Positions 44,337-53,547 of a DNA stretch of 64,000 bases are shown in pieces. The stretch lies in assembly GCA_035605975.1 (NCBI GenBank), contig DATNGG010000142.1:1-64000 (forward strand), given 5' to 3'. How positions within the stretch are numbered: position 1 is the stretch's first letter; the number at the start of each line of letters is the position of its first letter. The notes under the pieces were generated by a model. It did not search any database and was not told the DNA's origin. It saw nothing but the letters and a program-made list of their open reading frames with translations. This DNA comes from CAIKMD01 sp035605975 (GTDB lineage Bacteria > Pseudomonadota > Alphaproteobacteria > ATCC43930 > CGMCC-115725). The translations under genes and the position numbers were made by a program.

Positions 44337-45962
44337 TTATACCTCTTCCGGCGGCAGCGGCTTCAGGCCGCGGAGCATGTCCGACGCTTTCTCGGCGATC
44401 ATGATGACCGGCGCATTGAGATTGCCGCCGATCGGATCGGGCATGATCGACGCATCAATCACCCGCAGGCGCTCGGTGCCGCGCACGCGGAACTCGGGAT
44501 CGACCACGGCGAGCGCATCGGTCCCGATCTTGCAGGTGCCGGCGGGGTGATGGATGGTCGCCGTGTTGGCGCGGATATAGGCGTCCATCTCGCTGTCGGT
44601 TTTGACATCCGGCCCCGGCAGCACGCGGCTTTTGGCAAGCCCGGCGAAGGATTTGGTCTCCTCGACCGTGCGCAGCGCGAATTTCAATCCCTCGCGCATG
44701 GCGCGGCGGTCATACTCCGTCGCCAGGAAATTGTTGAAGATGCGCGGCGCCGCCGCAGGATCATCCGATTGCAGCAACAGCTTGCCGCGGCTCTCCGGCC
44801 GTAGGTGGCAGTAGGTCAGGCCGAACAGATCCGGCATCGGCGGATGGATCAGCGGGAACCATTCGCGCGCGAGGAACCCGCCGCCGCCGAGGAAATATTG
44901 CAGATCGGGCGCTTCGAGCTGGGGCGCGCTCTTGGTGAAGGCCGTGCCCATGGCGGGGACGCGCGTCGCAAAGCCGGTGCCGAAGAGATAGGCCTCGGCA
45001 AGGCTCGGCAGAAGCCGATCGAGGCGCAACCCGCGATGAAACGCGCCGTGCTTGGCCCTGAGCCATTGCGTTGCCAGCACCGGGTGGTTCCAGAGATTTT
45101 TCCCGACGCCTTTCAGATCGACGCGCGGCTCGATGCCGAGCGCGCGCAGCTCGTCGGCCGGGCCGATGCCGGAGAGCAGTAAAAGCTGCGGCGAATTGAA
45201 CGCGCCGCCGGCGAGAATGATCTCATCCTCGGCGCGCGCCTCGTGACGCTGCCCGTCCTTTATATACTCGATGCTGATGGCGCGCGGCCCGTCGAAGAGG
45301 ATGCGCGTCGCGAGCGCCTTCGTTTCGAGCGTGATGTTGCCGCGCTTCATCGCCGGGCGCAGATAGGCGACCGCGGCGCTGGAGCGCCGGCCATTGCCGA
45401 TCGTGTGCTGCAACCGGGCAAAGCCGTCCTGCGCGGCGGCGTTGTAATCCTCATTGAGGCGGTAGCCGAGCTCGGGCGCGGCGCCGATGAAGGCGTCGTA
45501 GACCGGGTCTTCCATCATGTTCTTGCGCGTCTTCAAGGGCCCGTTGCCGCCGCGATAGGCGTTGGCGCCCTCGTCAAACCCCTCGGCGCGCTTGAAATAG
45601 GGCAGCACGTCGGCGAAGGACCAGCCCTGAAGGCCCATTTGCGGCAGGCGGTCGTAATCGAGCCGGTGGCAGCGCACATAGGCCATGATGTTGATCGAGG
45701 ACGAGCCGCCCACCACCTTGCCGCGCGGATGATCGATGCGGCGATTGTCGAGATAAGGCTCGGGCTCGCTCTTGAAGCTCCAGTTCCAGCGCGGATCATT
45801 CCATACTTTGCCGACGCCCAGCGGCAAATGGAGCAGCCAGTGCTTGTCCTCGCCGCCCGCTTCGAGGAGGAGGATGCGGCGCGCCGCATCCTCGCCCAGC
45901 CGCGCCGCCAAGACGCAACCGGCCGAGCCGGCGCCGATAATGATGGTGTCGTAGCTCTTCAC
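44337..45962 (-). CDS. GMC family FAD oxidoreductase (choline dehydrogenase-like)
   Basis: 541 residues from a GTG (next codons KSYDTIIIGAGSAG, the FAD-binding dinucleotide motif). GMC signatures: KVVGGSSSINIMAYVRCH and LAGGAFNSPQLLLLSGIGP. The catalytic His-His pair is in TIHHPAGTCKIG, with DASIMPDPIGGNLNAPVIM at the C-terminus. Oxidises an alcohol (choline, aromatic or alkyl alcohol). The length is typical. Convergent with the operon above; a 41-nt gap without a clear hairpin separates them. Confidence 0.94.
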   Translation of the reverse strand: MKSYDTIIIGAGSAGCVLAARLGEDAARRILLLEAGGEDKHWLLHLPLGVGKVWNDPRWNWSFKSEPEPYLDNRRIDHPRGKVVGGSSSINIMAYVRCHRLDYDRLPQMGLQGWSFADVLPYFKRAEGFDEGANAYRGGNGPLKTRKNMMEDPVYDAFIGAAPELGYRLNEDYNAAAQDGFARLQHTIGNGRRSSAAVAYLRPAMKRGNITLETKALATRILFDGPRAISIEYIKDGQRHEARAEDEIILAGGAFNSPQLLLLSGIGPADELRALGIEPRVDLKGVGKNLWNHPVLATQWLRAKHGAFHRGLRLDRLLPSLAEAYLFGTGFATRVPAMGTAFTKSAPQLEAPDLQYFLGGGGFLAREWFPLIHPPMPDLFGLTYCHLRPESRGKLLLQSDDPAAAPRIFNNFLATEYDRRAMREGLKFALRTVEETKSFAGLAKSRVLPGPDVKTDSEMDAYIRANTATIHHPAGTCKIGTDALAVVDPEFRVRGTERLRVIDASIMPDPIGGNLNAPVIMIAEKASDMLRGLKPLPPEEV

Positions 45963-46086
45963 GCGCCCTCGCTGCCTTGCAAGCTCAAACCCGCCGATGC
46001 ATAGCAGCCGCACGCGCAAGCGGCGAGCGCCCGCGCGCGTCGAGGGAGGGACTAATCTTAACGGCCGGAGCGCCCCGCGGCTTCGC

Positions 46087-47340
46087 TCACTCGCTCCCCT
46101 TCGGATAGCGATAGGTCCCGAGCGGCAGGAACAGCAGCGCGGCCACAACGAGCGAGGCGACGAAGATGCGCAGCACCGGGTCGTAGCTATGGTAGTGATC
46201 GAAGGCGAAGCCGAGATAGGCGGGGCCGGTGCCGACGCCGATGACGAAGAGGGCGAAGATCAGCCCATAGAGCAGGCCGAAGGAGCGGCGTCCGAAATAA
46301 CGGCTGACGAAGAAGCCGAGCAGATCGACTTCGGCGCCGATCGCCAAGCCGATGAACACGGCCGAGAAGAACGGCACCGGCGCCCCGGCATGGGTCAAGA
46401 GAAGCCCCACCCCGACCGGCGGAAGCAGCATGACGATAGCGGAGAAGATCGGGCCGTGCAGCCAATCGAGGCCGAAGCCGACGAGGATCCGCGCCACCAT
46501 GGCGGCAAGTCCCGAGACGCCGAGCAGCGCCACGGCGCCGGCCACCGTATAGCCGCGGTCGGTCAAGAGCGGCACGAAATTGCCGCTCAAGATGCCGTTG
46601 CAGGCGGTTCCCTCGATCAGGAAGATCGCTGCGAGCAGCCAGAATTGGCGCGTGCGAAACGCAGCTTGCGTTGTCAGCCCAAGGCGGTGCGGTGCGTCGG
46701 CGGCATGCGCCGTGTGCATGCGCTCGAGAAAGCCCGGCGGCTCGCGCACGAAGAGCGCGATCATCGAGAAGGAGAGGATAAAGGTCACGACGCCGATGGC
46801 GATGTAGGCGGCGCGCCAGCCGTAGCCCACGATGAAAAAATGCGCGATTTCCGGCAAGAGCAGCGTGCCAAGGCCAACGCCGCACGTGGCGATGCCGAGC
46901 GCGATGCCGCGCTCCTTGTCGAACCAGGCGGTGATCGATTTCGAATAGACGATTGGACCAAGGCAGGCGCCGAAACCAGCCGAGGCCGCGACCATGATGA
47001 AGAGCGCCCAATAGGCGTTCGTGTTGAGCAGAGCGAGGCTGCACAGCGAAAGAGCGTAGAGGAAGCAGGTCGGCAGCGCGACACGTCTGATGCCGTAGCG
47101 GTCGAGCAGCTTGCCGAAGATCGGTGTCAGGATGGGCGAGGCGACGGCGCTGGCGAGCAGGCCCGAGGAGAACATGCCGCGGGTCCAGTGCAACTCGGTC
47201 GTCACCGGCACCATGAACACGTTCACCGTGAAGATCACGGCGGGTCCTGGTCCAACGATGTTGCCGATCAGGGAGGCGGGAACGATCCACCACCGGTTTT
47301 GAAAGAGGGCTCGGGGTGCGACCGCTTCGCTCGTGGCCAT
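46087..47340 (-). CDS. MFS transporter (OFA/monocarboxylate-like)
   Basis: 417 residues, 12 helices. Starts RWWIVPASLIGNIVGPGPAVIF and has the loop motif GKLLDRYGIRR, with VYSKSITAWFDKERGIALGIA at helix 4-5. This pattern fits OFA and monocarboxylate-type anion carriers. Lies upstream of and codirectional with the GMC gene (124-nt gap), so a role in uptake of its substrate or export of its product is possible. Substrate unknown. Confidence 0.9.
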   Translation of the reverse strand: MATSEAVAPRALFQNRWWIVPASLIGNIVGPGPAVIFTVNVFMVPVTTELHWTRGMFSSGLLASAVASPILTPIFGKLLDRYGIRRVALPTCFLYALSLCSLALLNTNAYWALFIMVAASAGFGACLGPIVYSKSITAWFDKERGIALGIATCGVGLGTLLLPEIAHFFIVGYGWRAAYIAIGVVTFILSFSMIALFVREPPGFLERMHTAHAADAPHRLGLTTQAAFRTRQFWLLAAIFLIEGTACNGILSGNFVPLLTDRGYTVAGAVALLGVSGLAAMVARILVGFGLDWLHGPIFSAIVMLLPPVGVGLLLTHAGAPVPFFSAVFIGLAIGAEVDLLGFFVSRYFGRRSFGLLYGLIFALFVIGVGTGPAYLGFAFDHYHSYDPVLRIFVASLVVAALLFLPLGTYRYPKGSE

Positions 47341-47445
47341 GGCGACTCTCCCTGTTACGGCCGCCCTTGGAATTGATTGTTGCGTCGACCCAGCGCGGCC
47401 GGTTGCACCCTAAGGAGTCCGTTGCAAGGGGTCAACCACTAACCG

Positions 47446-48570
47446 CTATTGCTCGCTGTCCGATGCGGCATGCGCGCGCCCACAGATCGCTTTGAGCGAC
47501 CGCCAGCCGCGCATGTCGAGCGCTTGTCCTCCGCCCGCCGGCGCCGCGGCGATGAGGCGCGCCCGCTCGGCATCGGGCGGGTGGCTGCGCAGGAAGCCGA
47601 TCGGCAGCTCGCCATCGCCTTGCTTTGCTTCGAGCCGCGCAAAGAACGCGGCAAAGGGGGCGAGATCGTAGCCCGCTCCTTCCATAAGCGTCACGGCCTC
47701 GGCATCGGCGGCGCTCTCGGCCTCGCGGCTATAGCTGGCGCTGAGCGCGGCGGTGCCGATCGCGCCGATTGCCGAGATGCCGAACACGTCGCCGACCACG
47801 AGCCCGATGAGGAAGGCGGTCGCGCCGCGCTCGACCATCACCGTCGTCGGATGGTCGAGCGCGACATGGCCGAGCTCATGGGCAAGGACGCCGGCGATCT
47901 CGTTCGGGTGTTCGGCGAAATCGAGGAGGCCGCGGAAAAGCAGAATCTGTCCGCCGGGCAGCGCCACCGCATTGACGATCGGCGAATTGACGACGCGCAG
48001 CCGCGGCTTGTTGCGCAGATGAAGCTGGGCGATGAGCGGCGCCGCAAGCTTTGCCAGCGCGGCCTGGCCGGCAGGCGCCGTGCATTCGCGCTTCTGGTCC
48101 TTTCCGGGGCGCGCCGTGATGCGGATCACCGCCGTCGCGACGCGCCGGCCGAGATCGGCTTCGAGGCGCGGCGACATCCATTGGCTCGAATGGCGCGCGA
48201 GAAACGGCACGCCGACGAAAAAAAGGAAAGCCAATCCCGCCAGCGCGGCACCGCTCCAAAACGCGACCCGCTGCCGACCCATGCCGCGATAGATCGCGCG
48301 GCGCAAAAACGGGCATTGCCGCTGCAGCAGGGGCAAAGCTGCGCGATCGAGCAGGGTCAAGCGCTCGTTGCTCTCGGCGCGGCCGAGGCGAATCTCCGCG
48401 GCGGCGCCGGGCTTCTCGATGAGGCGGATTTCCTCGAGCGGCCATTTCGTCCGCGGCGGACCGTTTTCGTCGAGGACGGTGAGGCCGGTCTCGTCGAGCT
48501 GTGCCGTGGCTGGGCGCGACGCGGCACTGCGTCCGTCGCTGTACCGAGCCGCCCAGCTTTGCCCGATCAT
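47446..48570 (-). CDS. M48 family zinc metallopeptidase, membrane-anchored
   Basis: 374 residues. A cytoplasmic N-terminal domain (about 1-100), one membrane helix (104-124) and then an M48 peptidase domain with HELGH at 231-235 and the third zinc ligand Glu in REAESAADAEAVTLM (about residue 285). The N-terminal part resembles PH-like domains found in this M48 subgroup. Probably removes damaged or mislocalised envelope proteins. Twelve nt after the DUF898 gene, a pairing seen in other alphaproteobacteria. Confidence 0.92.
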   Translation of the reverse strand: MIGQSWAARYSDGRSAASRPATAQLDETGLTVLDENGPPRTKWPLEEIRLIEKPGAAAEIRLGRAESNERLTLLDRAALPLLQRQCPFLRRAIYRGMGRQRVAFWSGAALAGLAFLFFVGVPFLARHSSQWMSPRLEADLGRRVATAVIRITARPGKDQKRECTAPAGQAALAKLAAPLIAQLHLRNKPRLRVVNSPIVNAVALPGGQILLFRGLLDFAEHPNEIAGVLAHELGHVALDHPTTVMVERGATAFLIGLVVGDVFGISAIGAIGTAALSASYSREAESAADAEAVTLMEGAGYDLAPFAAFFARLEAKQGDGELPIGFLRSHPPDAERARLIAAAPAGGGQALDMRGWRSLKAICGRAHAASDSEQ

Positions 48571-48582
48571 CGCGTCATGCGG

Positions 48583-49872
48583 CTAGAACGCGCCGAACTC
48601 GAAACTGTCGGCGATGCCGAAGCGCTGGCGCGGCGTCGAGGATTGCACCACCTGCTCGACCGCCGCGAAATTCTCGATCTCGAGCGTCGTCGCGAGATGG
48701 CGCAGCACGCCGAGGCGCAGGAAGCGGTAAGCGATGATTTGCGTGATCATGACGATAAGAACATAGAAGCCGATCACCGCCGGAAGAATGACGAGCGCGA
48801 GAGATTTGATCGCTGCGGCCTTTTGCACGGCGGTGGCGGTGCTTGCGGTTACGCCTGCGGCTCCGCCCTTCATCGCAATCGCGACGACTCCGGCAAGCCC
48901 TCCGGCCAGGACGATGAAAATCGCCACGAGCGCGAGCCCGACGAGAATGACCCTCCCCGCCACCGGACCGCCCCGCGCCGCCGAGTGGAAGCGGGTCTCG
49001 CCGAGCCGCGTGCGCGAGGCGAGATAGCGGAACTGCGCCACCCAATAGGCGATGAGCACCGGGATGCCGGCGAAGATCGTGACGAGGAAGAGGAGAAAGG
49101 CGCCGGGATGCGGCACCCGCGCGACCGGATGAGCCTGCCCCTGTACATGCGCGGCGGCGGAAAAGAATGCGTGATTCAGCCCGATCGCGACCGCCGCCGG
49201 CAAGACGAGCAGCGCGAGGACGGCGAGCCAGGCCGGCAGCAAGTCCTTGGCCTTGGCTTCGACCGAGAAGCGGCTGTCGCCGAACCAGGTATTGGCGATC
49301 TTGTAGCGCTGGCAGGCGATGCTGTTCCACGGCGCGCAGATGCCGAGCGTTACCACGGTCAGCAATCCGGTCAGGAGGAAAATCCCGACATAACGCCAGG
49401 CCGAGCCGGTTTGGCGCGCGCCGATGCCGCGCCAAGCGGTGCGCGACAGGCGATAGCGCCGCGCGCGAAAGCTGACCAGTTGCACGAAGATGAGGAGGAA
49501 AGCGAAATAAGCGGCGCTCAAGGCGCCGGTCGCGAAAGGGTTGCCGAGCGAGATGCGCTTCAGCACCACATAGGCGATGCCGAAGGGGGCGATCACCGCG
49601 ACTGCGATCAGGAACCCGATGAAGAGTTCGAGGCCGGTGCCGGTATATTCGAGCGGCTCGTCCGCCAGGCGAAGGCTGCTCCAGAAATAGCGCCGCACCC
49701 GCACCCGCGCCCAAAACCGGTAGAAGCCCAGCGTGACGATGGTCAGCAGGAAGTTCTTGATCAGCAGCCAGGTGAGCCCCGGCCGCGCGTCGAAGCCGAC
49801 ACGCAGCCGCGTGCCGCCGCCTGATGCATCGGGCCCGCCGCGCCAGCCCGGCTCCAATCGCTCGATTGCCAT
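48583..49872 (-). CDS. DUF898 (YjgN-like) polytopic membrane protein
   Basis: 429 residues with about eight hydrophobic segments. The DUF898 signature repeats: LLIKNFLLTIVTLGFYRFWARVRVRRYFWSSLRL, 'ICAPWNSIACQRYKIANTWFG' and, near the C-terminus, the same kind of aromatic/Arg block. Function unknown. A polar N-terminus of about 30 residues precedes the first helix. Upstream of the M48 peptidase gene in the same transcript, so they may form a membrane complex. Confidence 0.9.
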   Translation of the reverse strand: MAIERLEPGWRGGPDASGGGTRLRVGFDARPGLTWLLIKNFLLTIVTLGFYRFWARVRVRRYFWSSLRLADEPLEYTGTGLELFIGFLIAVAVIAPFGIAYVVLKRISLGNPFATGALSAAYFAFLLIFVQLVSFRARRYRLSRTAWRGIGARQTGSAWRYVGIFLLTGLLTVVTLGICAPWNSIACQRYKIANTWFGDSRFSVEAKAKDLLPAWLAVLALLVLPAAVAIGLNHAFFSAAAHVQGQAHPVARVPHPGAFLLFLVTIFAGIPVLIAYWVAQFRYLASRTRLGETRFHSAARGGPVAGRVILVGLALVAIFIVLAGGLAGVVAIAMKGGAAGVTASTATAVQKAAAIKSLALVILPAVIGFYVLIVMITQIIAYRFLRLGVLRHLATTLEIENFAAVEQVVQSSTPRQRFGIADSFEFGAF

Positions 49873-50015
49873 GACCCCCGACCCCCGGCCATTCTAGCAG
49901 AAGCTGTGCCGTAAAGCATTCTGCACAGAATGGTTGCAAATCAGTTGCGGAGGACGTGGCGTCGCCGCCTCAGGCGCCGGTTCCGACGATCCCCGGGATT
50001 TGTCTCAAATGCCGG

Positions 50016-51539
50016 CTATTGGCCCGGATCGGAAATCCAGTCGGAGGAGGTCCAGCCCTCGAGGTCATAATCGCTCATGCATTGCTCGACGAGTTTGGTG
50101 CAGCTTTCCATGATGCCGCGCTGCTTGGCAAAGCTCAGCACGTCGAGGCGCATCTGCTCGTTATTGCCCGAGTAATTGCGCTCGTAGATCTCGTGGCGGC
50201 CGCCGAACTCGGTGCCGATCGTATCCCAGATCAGCTTGAAGAGCTTGATGCGCTCGGCGGCCGAACTGTCGGAGCCGCGATAATATTGATCGAGGAACGG
50301 CCGCAGTGCCGGGTTCTTCAGGTCGAGCCGGCTCGAGGGCGTGACGATCGGCGCGCCGCCGAGGATCGTCTCGAACACCTCTTTGACGCGCGGCCAGGCC
50401 ATGGTCGAGAAAAGCCGCAACGTCGAGGCGTATTCGAGCTTCGGCATCACCGAATTGCCGGGGCCCGATTGCGGATCGAGGCACATGGCGGAGGTCAGCG
50501 CCCAGATGAGATTGCGCCACGCGACCACTTCGCCGAGCAACACCTGAACGCCGCGGAAATCATCGGTGCCGTTGGCGGCAAGGCCCTTGGCGAGAAGGCC
50601 GCACATCAAGTCGAGCTTGACGCCGAGCCGCGTGCCGGCCTGAAGATTGTAGCGATTGAGAAAGCCCGAGGCCGCGTAGAATCGCCCGGCGCGCTCGATA
50701 TCGCGATAGACGAGCACGTTCTCCCACGGGATGAAGGTGTTGTCGAAAATCGCCACCGCGTCGTTCTCGTCGAACCGGCTCGATAAGGGGTAATCGAACG
50801 GGCTGTGCGCCTTTGCCTCGTAAGACGGCCGGCAGATCAACTTGCAGCCGGGCGCGTCCATCGGCGCGATGAAGACCAGCGCGAAATCCTCGGCCTTGCC
50901 TTTCTCGAGACGGACGGCGCTGTTCTGCGCAACGAAAGTCGCATGCGTCAAGGCCGAGCCGGTCGCCAGCATCTTGGCGCCGCGCACGACGATGCCGTCG
51001 TCGCGCTCCTTCACCACGTGCACGAACACGTCGCCCACCTCATGCACCGGCTTCTTGCGGTCGATCGGCGGGTTGATCAGCACGTGATTGAGGAAGAGGC
51101 CCTTCGAGGCATAGCGCTTGTACCAGGCGAGGCTGTTCTCGGTATAAGGCGCATAGAATTCCGGCATCGCACCCAAAGTCGCCATGAACGCGGCCTTGTA
51201 ATCGGGCGTGCGGCCCATGAAGCCATAGGTCATGCGCGCCCAGATCGCGATCGCCTCGCGCGCGGCGAGGAGTTCCTGCGGCGAATAGCTCGGCGTGAAG
51301 AAGCGATGCGTGCGAATGCCGTAGCGGTCGACCATGGTGAGCGCGTCGCGCGTTTCGGGCGCGTGCAACGCATCATAGAGCCGGGCGATCGAGCGCGCCG
51401 CGTTGCGCGAGCTCGGATGCGTGGTGACGTCCTTGATGCGCTCGCCATAGATGTAAACCTCGCGCCCATCGCGCAGGCTCTCGAGGTATTCGCGCCCGTT
51501 CATCAACGCATCGGTTTGCGCCATGCCTCTTTCACTCAT
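50016..51539 (-). CDS. HpaB-family FADH2-dependent monooxygenase (4-hydroxyphenylacetate 3-hydroxylase-like)
   Basis: 507 residues. Acyl-CoA-dehydrogenase-like fold with HpaB blocks 'HVLINPPIDRKKP', VVRGAKMLATGSALTHATFVAQN, DYPLSSRFDENDAVAIFDNTFIPWENVLVYRD and RRHEIYERNYSGNNEQ-type end (FGGRHEIYERNYSGNNEQMR). Such enzymes ortho-hydroxylate phenols or oxidise related substrates with FADH2 from a separate reductase. No reductase gene is nearby. ATGA overlap with the upstream alpha/beta-hydrolase gene, so one operon. Confidence 0.92.
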   Translation of the reverse strand: MSERGMAQTDALMNGREYLESLRDGREVYIYGERIKDVTTHPSSRNAARSIARLYDALHAPETRDALTMVDRYGIRTHRFFTPSYSPQELLAAREAIAIWARMTYGFMGRTPDYKAAFMATLGAMPEFYAPYTENSLAWYKRYASKGLFLNHVLINPPIDRKKPVHEVGDVFVHVVKERDDGIVVRGAKMLATGSALTHATFVAQNSAVRLEKGKAEDFALVFIAPMDAPGCKLICRPSYEAKAHSPFDYPLSSRFDENDAVAIFDNTFIPWENVLVYRDIERAGRFYAASGFLNRYNLQAGTRLGVKLDLMCGLLAKGLAANGTDDFRGVQVLLGEVVAWRNLIWALTSAMCLDPQSGPGNSVMPKLEYASTLRLFSTMAWPRVKEVFETILGGAPIVTPSSRLDLKNPALRPFLDQYYRGSDSSAAERIKLFKLIWDTIGTEFGGRHEIYERNYSGNNEQMRLDVLSFAKQRGIMESCTKLVEQCMSDYDLEGWTSSDWISDPGQ

Positions 51540-52342
51540 CGGGATACTGCCTCGCACGTCGCGATGAAATCGAGCACGCATCGATCGAAGGTCTCGGTCT
51601 GCTCGATATTCGGCATATGGGCCGCGTGTTTGATGACCGCGAGCTTCGAGCCTTTGATCGATTGGTGAAGGAACTCGGCGGCCGAAACCGGCGTTCCGAA
51701 ATCCTCTTCGCCGACGATGATCTGTGTCGGCACCCGGATGCGGGTGAGACTCGACGAGAGGTCCATTCGCTTGATCGCTTCGGCGCAGCCAACGACGCCG
51801 TCGAGCGATGTGCGGGCGATCATGGCACCGATCTTGTCGACGATTTCGGGATGCCGCTCGCGATAGGCTTGGGTCAGCCAGCGCTCCGTCATCGGCTTGA
51901 TAAAGCCCGCGGCGCCCTTGCTGCGGGCCAGAGCGATGCGCTCGTCCCAGGCCGATTCGGGCGGCAGGCGGCAAGCCGTATCGCAGAGCGTGACCGATCG
52001 AAGCCGCTCCGGATGCGTCGCCGCGAGAAGCTGGCCGACCATCCCGCCCATGGAAAGTCCGATGAAATGCACGCGCGGAATCGCGAGGGCATCGAGCAAG
52101 ACGATGGCGTCGTCGGTAAGAAGCGTTATCGAATAAGGCGGCGGGCTCGCTTGCGTGTCGCCATGGCCGCGGCTGTCATAACGCAGCACGCGATGGTCGC
52201 GCGCAAAGGCCGGGATCTGAAAATCCCACATGCCGCCATCGGTCAAGAACGAGTTGCTCAGCATCAGAACCGGCGCGTCTGCCGGCCCATCGAGACGATA
52301 GGCGACGTCGATCCCGTTTGCCGTGATCCGGCTGGTGGTCAT
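51536..52342 (-). CDS. Alpha/beta hydrolase (3-oxoadipate enol-lactonase-like)
   Basis: 268 residues from MTTSRITANG. Oxyanion region LMLSNSFLTDGGMWDFQ, nucleophile elbow GLSMGGMVGQ (Ser), acid in VGEEDFGTP and His in IKHAAHMPNIEQ. The overall pattern matches PcaD-type enol-lactonases and meta-cleavage product hydrolases. Coupled to the HpaB-like gene, which suggests hydrolysis of a ring-cleavage or hydroxylated product. An in-frame Met at 52357 is possible. Confidence 0.9.
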   Translation of the reverse strand: MTTSRITANGIDVAYRLDGPADAPVLMLSNSFLTDGGMWDFQIPAFARDHRVLRYDSRGHGDTQASPPPYSITLLTDDAIVLLDALAIPRVHFIGLSMGGMVGQLLAATHPERLRSVTLCDTACRLPPESAWDERIALARSKGAAGFIKPMTERWLTQAYRERHPEIVDKIGAMIARTSLDGVVGCAEAIKRMDLSSSLTRIRVPTQIIVGEEDFGTPVSAAEFLHQSIKGSKLAVIKHAAHMPNIEQTETFDRCVLDFIATCEAVSR

Positions 52343-52369
52343 CCCTGGCGTCCTCAAGTCTCGCCCGGC

Positions 52370-53395
52370 TTAACCGACGGGATCGGTCATGCGCGCTTGC
52401 TCGGCGCGCGCGCGGCGCTCGGCAAAGCGCGGGACCAGGCTGCGCTTCGGGCTCGCTTCATTGTCGGCTTGGCCCGGCCGGCGCTGCGTTCCGGCCCAGC
52501 CATTGTGCACGAGGTCGAGGATCACGCCGTTGATGTCGTGAAATTTGACCTCATAAGCGGCGTTGTGGCGGTAATCGGGCTCGCCCATGATCCAGCGCCC
52601 GCCGGCTTGCTCGATCAGCTTGTGGGTCGCCTCGACATCATCGACCCAGATGCCGAAATGATGCAGGCCGACGAAATCCTTTCCCCGTCCTTGCGCCGCC
52701 GCGTCGGATTTGTAGTTGAGCAAAGCGACGCCGATGACGCCGTCCGACAGGAAAACGCCTTCGGCGAGGCTCGAATCGGTCTCGCCCACCACCGTGAAAC
52801 CGAAGATGCGCTTGTAGAACTCCGCGGTCATCCACGGATCGGGCACGGCCATGGCGAAGTGGCGGATCTCGCCGCGGCGGCGCGGCGGCGCGGTGAAGCC
52901 GCGCGCGGCAATCGCCTGCGCCGCCTTGGCACGGCGTTCGGCAAAGCGCTCGACGAGGCCGCGCTTCGGGCTCGTTTCATTGTCGGCCTGGCCCGGCCGG
53001 CGCTGCGTGCCGGCCCAGCCATTGTGCACGAGGTCGAGCACGACGCCGTTGGGATCGAGAAATTTCACCTCGTATTGCGCGTTGTGGCGATAATCGGGCT
53101 CGCCCATGATCCAACGCCCGCCATGGGCCTCGATCTGCTTTTGCGTTCCTTCGACGTCGTCGACCCAGACGCCGAAGTGATGCAGCCCGACGAAATCCTT
53201 GCCCTTGCCTTGGGCGGCCTCGTCGGATTTGTAGGCGAGGAGCGCCATGCCGAAGACGCCGTCGGTGAGGAAGACGCCCTCGGCGAGGCTCGAATCCGTC
53301 TCGCCCGCGACCTCCAGCCCGAAAATACTTTTGTAGAATTCGGCTGTCATCCACGGGTCGCGCACCGACATGGCGATGTGACGAAGCTCGCTCAT
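52370..53395 (-). CDS. Tandem-duplicated VOC (glyoxalase/bleomycin-resistance) protein
   Basis: 341 residues made of two near-copies of one VOC domain (about 5-165 and 178-335, offset 173 residues), each with RHxAM...DPWMTAEFYK, GETDSSLAEGVFL, GLHHFGxWVDD and DLVHNGWAGTQRRPGQADNE. The metal-ligand His residues recur in both halves; the usual C-terminal Glu ligand position reads Asp. VOC proteins include ring-cleavage dioxygenases, glyoxalases and isomerases. Precedes the hydrolase/HpaB pair on the same strand with a 27-nt gap. Related to the single-domain protein at 56762. Confidence 0.9.
   Translation of the reverse strand: MSELRHIAMSVRDPWMTAEFYKSIFGLEVAGETDSSLAEGVFLTDGVFGMALLAYKSDEAAQGKGKDFVGLHHFGVWVDDVEGTQKQIEAHGGRWIMGEPDYRHNAQYEVKFLDPNGVVLDLVHNGWAGTQRRPGQADNETSPKRGLVERFAERRAKAAQAIAARGFTAPPRRRGEIRHFAMAVPDPWMTAEFYKRIFGFTVVGETDSSLAEGVFLSDGVIGVALLNYKSDAAAQGRGKDFVGLHHFGIWVDDVEATHKLIEQAGGRWIMGEPDYRHNAAYEVKFHDINGVILDLVHNGWAGTQRRPGQADNEASPKRSLVPRFAERRARAEQARMTDPVG
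52385..53393 (-). repeat. Internal 519-bp direct duplication within the VOC gene
   Basis: The coding sequence for residues about 5-165 recurs with an offset of 519 bp. Stretches of identical or near-identical DNA include the codons for DYRHNA, HNGWAGTQRRPGQADNE and TDSSLAEGVFL. The high similarity points to a recent or gene-converted duplication. Confidence 0.8.
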
Positions 53396-53547
53396 CGATC
53401 ACCTCCCAACCGCGTGACGCGGGTTTGCGCCGTCATCATCACGCTGGCCGCGCTGGCGCGCAAGGGGAGAGGCGCCCAGCCCCTGGCACCGGGAGGCGGA
53501 ATGAGCCAGAATTGCGCTGCGGAGAATCGCCGTGACGGGAGGATAGC

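Noticed and set aside
47449..49824. 791-residue plus-strand frame opposite the M48 and DUF898 genes
   Set aside because: Spans two well-supported opposite genes and is Arg/Glu/His-rich, a shadow.
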